Assembly: GCA_017470325.1 (NCBI GenBank)
Contig: JAFUES010000047.1
Location: forward strand, 1 to 51,377
Reading direction: 5' to 3'
DNA length: 51,377 bases
Source of the DNA: Oscillospiraceae bacterium
Lineage (GTDB): Bacteria > Bacillota_A > Clostridia > Oscillospirales > Oscillospiraceae
The translations under genes and the position numbers were made by a program. Shown in pieces: positions 45,212-51,377 of the stretch. The notes below the pieces were generated by a model, which saw nothing but the letters and a program-made list of their open reading frames with translations, was not told the origin of the DNA and searched no databases. Numbering within the stretch: position 1 is the stretch's first letter; every line of letters begins with the position of its first letter.

Positions 45212-47506
45212 ATGTCACAAATTCAGGAACGGGGATCCACCCACGTCTATAAGGTCAACCGTATCTCCAAAGAAGAAATCGATAGCATGGTGGCGCTGTG
45301 TGTCTACGAGCAGCCGCCCTTCTGCAACGCCGCCTGCCCCTTGAAGCTGGACACCAGGGCCATGCTCAAAGCCGCGGCCGCCGGTGATTTCAAGAAGGCA
45401 CTGCAGCTGTATGAGAAGATCGCCCCCTTCCCGCTCATCCTGTCCCACGGCTGTGAGGCGCCCTGTGAGCAGAAATGCCGCGTCTGCGAAGTGGGCGAAG
45501 GAGTCGCCATCCGGGATGTTGAGGCAGCCGTTGCCCGCTATGGTGAGCAGTCCCGCCTGGGCGGTATCTTTAAGACCACCAAGAAGCAGAGCGTGGCCAT
45601 TTTTGGTTCCGGCCTGTTTACACTTTTCCTGGCTGGCGAGCTGGAAAAGAAGGCCTATCCCATCACCGTCTTCTGCGAAGAGGCGGACAAGGATGCCTAT
45701 CTGCGTGCTGCTGCCCCCCTCCTGGATGAAGAGGCCTTTTCCCTGGAGCTCAAGCGACTGGAGCGTAAGGATATCCGCTTCTGCTTCGGCTGTGAGATCA
45801 CCCCCACCCTCTATGAGGAAAAACGCGGGGACTTCAACGTGCTCTGCGCCTCCGAAGCTGCGGCCAAGGCGCTGTTCCCCCAGGCCTTGTGCATTCCCGA
45901 GCTCATGTATTATGAGGAGGAAAACCTGGTCATGGGCTGCGGCGAGGGCGTCATGGACGCGGCCTTCGGCGCGAAGAAAGCGGCCCTGACCGTGGACCGT
46001 CTCGCCCAGAAGCTGGACCCGCGCAACACGCGCGGCAGCGAGGGTGCCTGTGACAGCAGCCTGTATACCGATCTCAGTGAGGCGACGGCGCTGCAGCGGG
46101 TGGAGCGTCCTGCAGAGGGCTACAGCAAGGAGCAGGCCATCCAGGAGGCAAAGCGCTGCATCCAGTGTCACTGTGAGGAATGCCTGAAAAGCTGTGCCTT
46201 TTTAAAACATTACAAAAAACATCCCGGCCTGCTGGCCAAGGAGATCTACAATAACACCCAGATCATCATGGGTGACCATCAGCTGAACAAGCCTATGAAC
46301 AGCTGCTCCCTCTGCGGGCAGTGCACCGCGGTCTGTCCCAACGGCTTTGATATGGCCCATGTCTGCGCCGTGGCCCGGCGGAACATGGTGTCCACCGACA
46401 AGATGCCTCTGGCCCCCCACGAGTTTGCCCTGCTGGACATGCTCTTCTCAAATGGAGAGGCCTTCCTGTGCCGTCCTCAGCCGGGTTATGAGACCTGCAA
46501 ATACGTGTTCTTCCCCGGCTGCCAGGCCATTGCCATAGCGCCGGAGACGGTGAAGGCCGCATATCTGGACCTGTGTGAGCGGCTGGACGGCGGCGTGGCT
46601 CTGATGCTGGGCTGCTGCGGCGCCATCTGCGACTGGGCCGGGCGTTACGAGATGGAGGACCAGACCAGGGAATTCCTGGACCGGGAATTTGCCAAGCTGG
46701 GCGATCCCATCGTGATCGCCGGCTGCCCCAGCTGCAAAAAGGAGCTGGACAGCCACGAGGAGCTGGAGCTGGTGGGGATCTGGGATATTCTGAGCCAGAT
46801 CGGCCTGCCGGAGGGCGCTGCGAAGCTGAACCGCCCGGTAGCCCTGCACGATTCCTGCGGCGCCCGTGGGGACGCCCACACCCAGTCCGCTATCCGCGCC
46901 CTGGCGGAGCAATTGGGCTGCCAGCTGATCGATACGCCTTACAGCGGTGACCGCTCTCCCTGCTGCGGCTACGGCGGTCTCACCGCCTACGCCAACCGGG
47001 AGGTGGCCGCGGAGATGACAGACAAGTGTCTGGAGCGCAGTGACGCGCCCTACATCTCCTACTGCATGGCCTGCCGGGACCGCTTTGCCCGCCAGGGGCG
47101 GGAATCCCGCCACATCCTGGAGCTGGTCTACGGGACCGACGCAGGCACCCCGCCGGATATCAGCCAGAAACGTTGGAACCGGCTGACACTGAAAAACGAA
47201 CTGCTGCGCGACGTGTGGCAGGAGGAGCCAAAGGAAATGAACTTGCCTTATCAACTGGACTATACGGACGAGGCCCGGCGCATGATGGACGACCGGATGA
47301 TCCTGACAGACGACGTGATCGCCGTACTGGACGGATTCCGGGAGACCGGCGAGGCCATCTTCGATTCGGACAGCGGCCTGCTGATCGCCCGGCGGCGCAT
47401 CGGCAACGCCACCTTCTGGGTAGCCTTCACCCGGGAAGCGGAGGAGCATTATCTGGTGCACCGGGCATACAGCCATCGGATGAACGTGGTGAAAGGACAG
47501 GGCTGA
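45212..47506 (+). CDS. Dicluster ferredoxin / CCG-domain oxidoreductase-like protein
   Basis: 764 residues. The N-terminal GltD-like Cys domain has CNAACPLKLDTRAM and CEAPCEQKCRVCEVG. A Rossmann segment (VAIFGSGLFTLFLAGELEKKAYPITVFCEE) lies at about 125-155 and is reduced compared with full FAD oxidoreductases. Two [4Fe-4S] motifs follow (CIQCHCEECLKSC at about 318; CSLCGQCTAVCPNGF at about 371). Two CCG domains (FFPGCQ...LGCCGAICDW and LHDSCGARG...SPCCGYGG) resemble HdrB/GlpC modules. It probably passes electrons between the aldehyde oxidoreductase and a redox partner. It begins the second operon. Confidence 0.87.
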   Translation: MSQIQERGSTHVYKVNRISKEEIDSMVALCVYEQPPFCNAACPLKLDTRAMLKAAAAGDFKKALQLYEKIAPFPLILSHGCEAPCEQKCRVCEVGEGVAIRDVEAAVARYGEQSRLGGIFKTTKKQSVAIFGSGLFTLFLAGELEKKAYPITVFCEEADKDAYLRAAAPLLDEEAFSLELKRLERKDIRFCFGCEITPTLYEEKRGDFNVLCASEAAAKALFPQALCIPELMYYEEENLVMGCGEGVMDAAFGAKKAALTVDRLAQKLDPRNTRGSEGACDSSLYTDLSEATALQRVERPAEGYSKEQAIQEAKRCIQCHCEECLKSCAFLKHYKKHPGLLAKEIYNNTQIIMGDHQLNKPMNSCSLCGQCTAVCPNGFDMAHVCAVARRNMVSTDKMPLAPHEFALLDMLFSNGEAFLCRPQPGYETCKYVFFPGCQAIAIAPETVKAAYLDLCERLDGGVALMLGCCGAICDWAGRYEMEDQTREFLDREFAKLGDPIVIAGCPSCKKELDSHEELELVGIWDILSQIGLPEGAAKLNRPVALHDSCGARGDAHTQSAIRALAEQLGCQLIDTPYSGDRSPCCGYGGLTAYANREVAAEMTDKCLERSDAPYISYCMACRDRFARQGRESRHILELVYGTDAGTPPDISQKRWNRLTLKNELLRDVWQEEPKEMNLPYQLDYTDEARRMMDDRMILTDDVIAVLDGFRETGEAIFDSDSGLLIARRRIGNATFWVAFTREAEEHYLVHRAYSHRMNVVKGQG

Positions 47507-47510
47507 GCAT

Positions 47511-47732
47511 ATGGCGATCGAGAGAACTTACTATACCATCGACCCCCAGGGCAAGCTGCAGTGCGTCAAGTGCGGCGTGCCCCTGGAAAAGGGCAAGGCC
47601 AAATTCATGTATCTGGCCAACGGCTTTCCCGTGGAGCTGCCCGTCTGCCCCATCTGCGGCTTCGTCTATGTACCGGAGGAACTGGCTCTGGGCAAGGTGG
47701 CCTCGGTAGAGCGGGCACTGGAGGACAAATGA
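47511..47732 (+). CDS. Small two-CxxC redox protein (DVU_1557 type)
   Basis: 73 residues with CVKCGVPL at about residue 18 and CPICGFVYVP at about residue 46, a rubredoxin-like or zinc-ribbon pair. The family recurs beside this kind of aldehyde oxidoreductase and is named after D. vulgaris DVU_1557. It may carry one electron with bound iron or be a zinc adaptor. It starts 4 bases after the dicluster gene and overlaps the methyltransferase gene. Confidence 0.85.
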   Translation: MAIERTYYTIDPQGKLQCVKCGVPLEKGKAKFMYLANGFPVELPVCPICGFVYVPEELALGKVASVERALEDK

Positions 47733-48241
47733 ACAGCCATCCCGGCGGCGCGGCGCATACCCGCCGCATGCTTGAGCTTTCCGGCCTGGGTCCCGGCGCC
47801 CGGATCCTGGATCTGGGCGCCGGGGCCGGGGAAACTGTGGCACTGCTGCGGGAGCTGGGCTATGAGGCCAGCGGCCTGGACCTGGCGCCCCGCTCGCCTT
47901 CGGTACAGCAGGGTGACCTGCTGCACACCGGGTACCCCGACGGAAGCTTTGACGCGGTGCTGAGCCAGTGCGCCTTTTTTGTCTCCGGCGATGTGCCCGG
48001 CGCCCTGCGGGAGAGCTGCCGGCTTCTGCGCCCCCGCGGGCTGTTGCTGTGGTCTGACGTGTTTTTTGTCCCGCCGGAGCCGCTGCTGACAGAGGCGGGC
48101 TTTGCCCTTCTGACCGCCGAGGACATGACGCCTCAGTGGAAAGAATATTACATCGACGCCCTATGGCGGGGAGACACGCTCTGCTGTGACCTGCCCCGGG
48201 GAAAATGCAGCTATTGGCTGCTGATCGGAAAGAAGGTTTGA
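47729..48241 (+). CDS. trsM: Class I SAM methyltransferase (DVU_1556/TrsM type)
   Basis: 170 residues. Motif I ILDLGAGAGETVALLRELGYEASGLDLAP and post-motif ALRESCRLLRPRGLLLWSDVFF are those of class I methyltransferases. It is short, lacking a clear substrate domain. The end, DTLCCDLPRGKCSYWLLIGKKV, has a Cys pair. The ATG overlaps the upstream stop. The family partner genes are the C-GCAxxG-C-C protein and the radical SAM protein that follow. Symbol from recalled naming of this family, not verified. Confidence 0.8.
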   Translation: MNSHPGGAAHTRRMLELSGLGPGARILDLGAGAGETVALLRELGYEASGLDLAPRSPSVQQGDLLHTGYPDGSFDAVLSQCAFFVSGDVPGALRESCRLLRPRGLLLWSDVFFVPPEPLLTEAGFALLTAEDMTPQWKEYYIDALWRGDTLCCDLPRGKCSYWLLIGKKV

Positions 48242-48243
48242 CA

Positions 48244-48672
48244 ATGGATCTTTTTGACCGCGTAATGGAGCTGTCACGCTACGGCTATTTCTGCTCCCAG
48301 ATCCTGGCGCTGCTGATGCTGGAGGTCACCGGGGAGGAGAATCCCGGTCTGGTCAAGGCCATGGGCGGCCTCAACGGCGGCGTGGGCTTCTCCCAGGGCT
48401 GCTGCGGCTGCATGACCGGCGGTGCCTGCCTGATCTCCTACTTCACCGGCAAGGGGGAGGATACCGGCTATGAGGACGCCCAGCACAAGCCGGCCATGGC
48501 GGAGTTCACCCAATGGTTTGAGGAGGAGATGACCGCCGAGTACGGCGGTATCGATTGCCGCGACATCACCCAGGGCAATCCCGCCAAGCGGGTGGAGTAC
48601 TGCCCCCAGATCATCGCCGCCACCTTTGAAAAGTGCATGGAGATCCTGGAGGAGCGGGGTCTGCTCCCATGA
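48244..48672 (+). CDS. C-GCAxxG-C-C family protein (DVU_1555 type)
   Basis: 142 residues. The pattern is a Cys at about residue 17 (YFCSQILAL), GFSQGCCGCMTGGACLISY at about 49-67, and late Cys in GGIDCRD and VEYCPQI. This redox-type family often has N-terminal or C-terminal Cys that bind a cluster or form disulfides, and many relatives help insert metal or carry electrons. Overlaps the radical SAM start by 4 bases. Function unknown. Confidence 0.83.
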   Translation: MDLFDRVMELSRYGYFCSQILALLMLEVTGEENPGLVKAMGGLNGGVGFSQGCCGCMTGGACLISYFTGKGEDTGYEDAQHKPAMAEFTQWFEEEMTAEYGGIDCRDITQGNPAKRVEYCPQIIAATFEKCMEILEERGLLP

Positions 48673-49991
48673 TCTTTGCCAAGACTGAAAGCGTCTGCCC
48701 GGTATGCCTGCGCGTTCTGCCCGCGCAAAAGCGCTCGGAGCCGGACGGTATCTATATGGACAAGACCTGCCCTGAGCACGGGGACTTCTCCTCCCTGATC
48801 TGGGAGGGCGATCTGCGCTCCTATCTGGCTTGGTCCGTAAAGAACACATCGGCGGAAGGCCCTGTGGACGGCAAGCCACGGGACCGGGGCTGTCCCTATG
48901 ACTGCGGCCTGTGCCGGGAGCACCGGACCAAGGGCTGCTGTGTCCTGCTGGAGCTGACCAAGCGCTGCAATCTGCGCTGCCCGGTCTGCTTCGCCTCGGC
49001 GGGTGCCGGGGCGGACAGCGATATGAGCATGGCGGAGATCGAAAAGCAGTATGACTATCTGATGGCCCACGGCGGGCCCTTCAACATCCAGCTCTCCGGC
49101 GGTGAGCCCACCGTGCGGAACGATCTGCCCGCCATCATCCGTATGGGCCGGGAAAAGGGCTTCACCTTCTTTCAGCTGAATACCAACGGCCTGCGCCTGG
49201 CCACGGAAGCGGGCTATGCGGAAAAGCTGAAGGCCGCCGGATTGAATACTGTCTTTCTCCAATTTGATGGCGTAACCGACGCCATATTCGAGACGCTGCG
49301 GGGCCGTCCCCTGTTGGCGGAGAAGGAACAGGTCATCGCCAACTGCGCCGCCGCAGGTCTGGGTATCGTGCTGGTGCCGGTGATCGCGGCGGGCGTCAAT
49401 GAGGACCAGGTGGGTGCCATTCTCCGCTATGGGCTGGAGCGTATGCCCGCCATCCGGGGCGTCCATTTCCAGCCGCTGAGCTATTTTGGCCGCTGTGCTC
49501 TCAGCCGTCCGGACAAGCCCGTGACCATTCCAAGGATGCTGCGCCTGCTGGAGGAACAGACGGATGGTCTGCTCCACGCCTCTGATTTCGGCGGCGGCGG
49601 GGCGGAGAATCCTTACTGCTCCTTCCACGCCAGCTACCTGCGCCGAAATGACGGCAGTTTAAAGCCCCTCAAGCGCAAGGCGGAGAGCGGCTGCTGCTGT
49701 GTCAGCTCCGATGATTCCCGCCAGGCTGTGGCCAGCCAGTGGTCCGGCGAGGCGGAGGAATTCGCTCTGGACGGGGAGCTTCTGGACACCTCATCTCTGG
49801 ACGCCTTTCTGGAGCACGCCCGACTCAACACCTTTGCCGTGTCCGGCATGGTGTTCCAAGACGCCTGGAACTTGGATCTGGACCGCCTGCGCCGCTGCTA
49901 TATCTGTGAGATGGACAGCCGCCACGGCATGGTACCATTCTGCGCCTACAATCTGACCGACACCGAAGGGAGATCGCTGTACCGAACATGA
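48669..49991 (+). CDS. trsS: Radical SAM protein related to Tes (TrsS type)
   Basis: 440 residues. An N-terminal zinc-type region (SVCPVCLRVLPAQ, YMDKTCPEHGDF) and GCPYDCGLCREH precede the radical SAM motif CNLRCPVCF (CX3CX2C, about residues 97-104). The barrel has LSGGEPTVRNDLP and LNTNGLRLA. The late Cys group GCCCVSS (about 343) is unusual. The layout matches tetraether lipid synthase Tes and the related (seleno)protein TrsS that occurs beside the DVU_1553-1557 genes. In this strain the reading frame has Cys throughout and no in-frame TGA. The substrate is not known. Confidence 0.83.
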   Translation: MIFAKTESVCPVCLRVLPAQKRSEPDGIYMDKTCPEHGDFSSLIWEGDLRSYLAWSVKNTSAEGPVDGKPRDRGCPYDCGLCREHRTKGCCVLLELTKRCNLRCPVCFASAGAGADSDMSMAEIEKQYDYLMAHGGPFNIQLSGGEPTVRNDLPAIIRMGREKGFTFFQLNTNGLRLATEAGYAEKLKAAGLNTVFLQFDGVTDAIFETLRGRPLLAEKEQVIANCAAAGLGIVLVPVIAAGVNEDQVGAILRYGLERMPAIRGVHFQPLSYFGRCALSRPDKPVTIPRMLRLLEEQTDGLLHASDFGGGGAENPYCSFHASYLRRNDGSLKPLKRKAESGCCCVSSDDSRQAVASQWSGEAEEFALDGELLDTSSLDAFLEHARLNTFAVSGMVFQDAWNLDLDRLRRCYICEMDSRHGMVPFCAYNLTDTEGRSLYRT

Positions 49992-51199
49992 AGCTTTCCC
50001 GTCTGGACGCTCTCATCCGGGAGCAGGAACAAGTGGAGACGCTCGACCGCGAGACGATAGAAGCGATTCAGCTGAAAAAGCTGAATCGCCTTCTTGCGCG
50101 GGAAAAGGAACGGCGGGGCTTCTATCGGGATCTGCCGGAATCCCTGTCTTCTCTGTCACAGCTGGCCAGCCTCCCCTTTACCACCGATGAGGATCTGGCC
50201 CATCACACCTCCGGCATGCTGCTGACCTCCCAAAGCGAGATCCAGCGGGTGCTGTCCGACGCCACCTCCGGCACCACCGGAGCCGCCAAGCGGGTGTTCT
50301 ACACCGAGGGGGATCTGGAAAACACTATCCGGCTGTACATGGCCGGACTGGGCGAGCTGATCTTCCCGGGCAGCGTCACCATGATCTGTTTTCCCTTCTC
50401 CGGCCCCTTTGGACTGGGCGAGCTGATCGCCGAAGCCGTCACCCGGCTGGGCGCGAAGCCCTTGAAGCTGGGCCCGGGGCTCAGCTACGGCGAATACCAA
50501 CAGGTCATAGAGCGGGAGCAGCCGGATACCTTTGTGGGCATGCCGGTGCAGCTGCTGTCGATCCTGCGCTTTTGCGGCAGGGGCAGCCTGCGGCGGGCTT
50601 TGGTCAGCGGTGACGCCTGCCCGGACAGCGTGATCCGCGGTTGTGAGGAGATCCTGGGGTCCCGACTGTTTCCCCACTATGGGTCTCGGGAGATGGGCAT
50701 GGCGGGCGCCATCACCTGCCCGGCCCACGAGGGTATGCACCTGCGGGAGCACGCTGTCATTGCTGAGATCATCGGCCCCGACGGCCAAGTCCTGCCCCAC
50801 GGCGAGCTTGGAGAGCTGGTCACCACCACCATCGGCATGGAGGCCCTGCCTCTGATCCGCTACCGCACCGGGGACTATACCCGCATCCTGCCTGAGCCCT
50901 GCCCCTGCGGCAGCGCGACCATCCGGCTGGACCGGCTGCAGCGCAGAGAGTCGGGCGGTATCGTGGTCCTGGACGATGCGCTCTTTTCCCTGGAGGGGCT
51001 GATCGACTACCGGGCTGAACGGGGAAATGGTGTCCTGAACATCCATGCCTTGACGCTCCAGTCCCTGGACGAAGCGCAGATCCTGTGCCAGGTTCAATCG
51101 GTCTTTCCCCAGGACGAGATCCATATCACCTGTGCCTCTGCCGAAGCCGCCAGCCGCGCCCTTTATGGGGGCAAGCGCAGCCTCCTCTCCGCCCCATAA
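49988..51199 (+). CDS. AMP-dependent CoA-ligase-like protein (DVU_1553 type)
   Basis: 403 residues. The phosphate-binding loop LSDATSGTTGAAKRV lies at about residue 90, the adenylate motif HYGSREMGMAG at about 226 and LIRYRTGDYTRILPEPCPCGS at about 290. This resembles phenylacetate-CoA ligase-like adenylating enzymes. The C-terminal small domain is shortened compared with full CoA ligases, so it may adenylate without making CoA esters. The ATG overlaps the TrsS stop. Last gene of the operon. Confidence 0.85.
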   Translation: MKLSRLDALIREQEQVETLDRETIEAIQLKKLNRLLAREKERRGFYRDLPESLSSLSQLASLPFTTDEDLAHHTSGMLLTSQSEIQRVLSDATSGTTGAAKRVFYTEGDLENTIRLYMAGLGELIFPGSVTMICFPFSGPFGLGELIAEAVTRLGAKPLKLGPGLSYGEYQQVIEREQPDTFVGMPVQLLSILRFCGRGSLRRALVSGDACPDSVIRGCEEILGSRLFPHYGSREMGMAGAITCPAHEGMHLREHAVIAEIIGPDGQVLPHGELGELVTTTIGMEALPLIRYRTGDYTRILPEPCPCGSATIRLDRLQRRESGGIVVLDDALFSLEGLIDYRAERGNGVLNIHALTLQSLDEAQILCQVQSVFPQDEIHITCASAEAASRALYGGKRSLLSAP

Positions 51200-51208
51200 A
51201 CAGAAAAA

Positions 51209-51226
51209 GCCGCGGTTTCCCGCGGC
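51209..51226 (-). terminator. Small hairpin after the ligase gene
   Basis: GCCGCGG/CCGCGGC with a 4-base loop. The T tract lies on the minus-strand side only, so termination of the plus-strand operon is uncertain. Confidence 0.45.
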
Positions 51227-51238
51227 AGAGAAATGGAA

Positions 51239-51377
51239 GGGGCTGTCTCAAAAGGCAGCCGGGAAAAAGCGAAAAATAACGGCAGCCGTCCCTTGAAAGA
51301 GGGGCGGCTGTCGGCATATAATTTGGTTTGTGGAACAAAATTACAAGCAGGTAGATTATACCCTGTATGAGACAGGG
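51239..51377 (+). mobile_element. Probable left end of an insertion sequence, partial
   Basis: GGGGCTGTCTCAAAA at 51239-51253 is the style of a terminal inverted repeat of IS1182/IS5-like elements. A strong hairpin (GGCAGCCGTCCC/GGGGCGGCTGTC, 51281-51312) and an open frame to the window end follow, as at the left end of the window. The other terminus is not visible. Confidence 0.45.
51330..51377 (+). CDS. Partial reading frame, possibly a transposase start
   Basis: GTG at 51330 opens a frame to the end of the window (about 16 codons: MEQNYKQVDYTLYETG). There is no strong ribosome binding site, and an ATG may lie beyond the window. Position inside the presumed insertion sequence suggests a transposase. 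Confidence 0.35.
   Translation, partial: MEQNYKQVDYTLYETG

Noticed and set aside
48669..49991. Selenocysteine codon in the TrsS-type gene
   Set aside because: The frame has no in-frame TGA before its stop, and no SECIS-like hairpin could be tied to it. Cys takes the place here.
1..51377. CRISPR array
   Set aside because: No regularly spaced repeats of 25-40 bases were seen. The repeated modules in 11732-16429 are promoters spaced irregularly over kilobases.

Overview
The window looks like the chromosome of an anaerobic, gut-type Clostridia (Oscillospirales-like). The host genes are GC-rich and the cell-envelope and regulatory features are those of a low-GC Firmicute lineage. Metabolic markers are a Na+-pumping oxaloacetate decarboxylase, a FAD-free molybdenum aldehyde oxidoreductase, FeoAB, and folate salvage under a tetrahydrofolate riboswitch. 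All family assignments were made by reading the translated sequence; no database search was run.

Layout. 1-150: start of a transposase on the minus strand. 159-551: a small unknown gene. 713-4035: oadA-oadG-biotin carrier-oadB operon. 4102-9994 (minus): Nudix, nitrilase, DUF1643, AEC carrier, MgtE, Na+/alanine symporter. 10149-18520: an AT-rich integrative element of about 8.4 kb in the 3' end of tRNA-Leu(CAG), bounded by 26-bp direct repeats, with its tyrosine integrase at the right end. 18741-24931: DUF975, FeoBA, a glyoxalase-like gene, an isochorismatase, folate salvage genes with riboswitch, and RdgB. 25002-28400: tRNA-Gln followed by a scarred accessory island (phage-like small genes, two truncated genes butted together, a HipA-like kinase). 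28508-31318: an amino-acid permease fused to a hybrid histidine kinase. 31656-51199: a molybdenum region with a MoeA-like gene, modABC, molbindin, XdhC, a MocA-like/ModE fusion, three radical-SAM or cysteine-rich accessory genes, the aldehyde oxidoreductase, and the gene set that accompanies the Desulfovibrio vulgaris DVU_1551-1559 locus. 51239-end: the probable edge of another insertion sequence.

Most unusual region: the tRNA-Leu element. It has no visible replication, conjugation or capsid genes. It carries a 666-residue protein in which a lectin-like domain of the kind diversified by DGRs is fused in front of a reverse transcriptase. The segment at 14757-14846 has only 5 adenines in 90 nt, has AAY-derivable codons at the expected positions, and is followed at once by a GC-rich hairpin; these are hallmarks of a diversity-generating retroelement (DGR) variable region. 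I see no template repeat in the window. Small genes of the element are served by six copies of a fixed-spacing promoter-like module (TCGCA-N2-TTTTAC-N6-[C/T]TTAAT). Most are preceded by a terminator hairpin, two are followed by an attenuator-like hairpin, and one lies before a tRNA-shaped leader.

In the molybdenum region the genes appear to work together. ModABC imports molybdate, the MoeA-like and MocA-like proteins build and modify the cofactor, XdhC and the radical-SAM and Cys-rich proteins mature or serve the oxidoreductase, and the dicluster protein and small CxxC protein probably carry its electrons. The exact role of the radical SAM, methyltransferase, C-GCAxxG-C-C and CoA-ligase-like genes is unknown.
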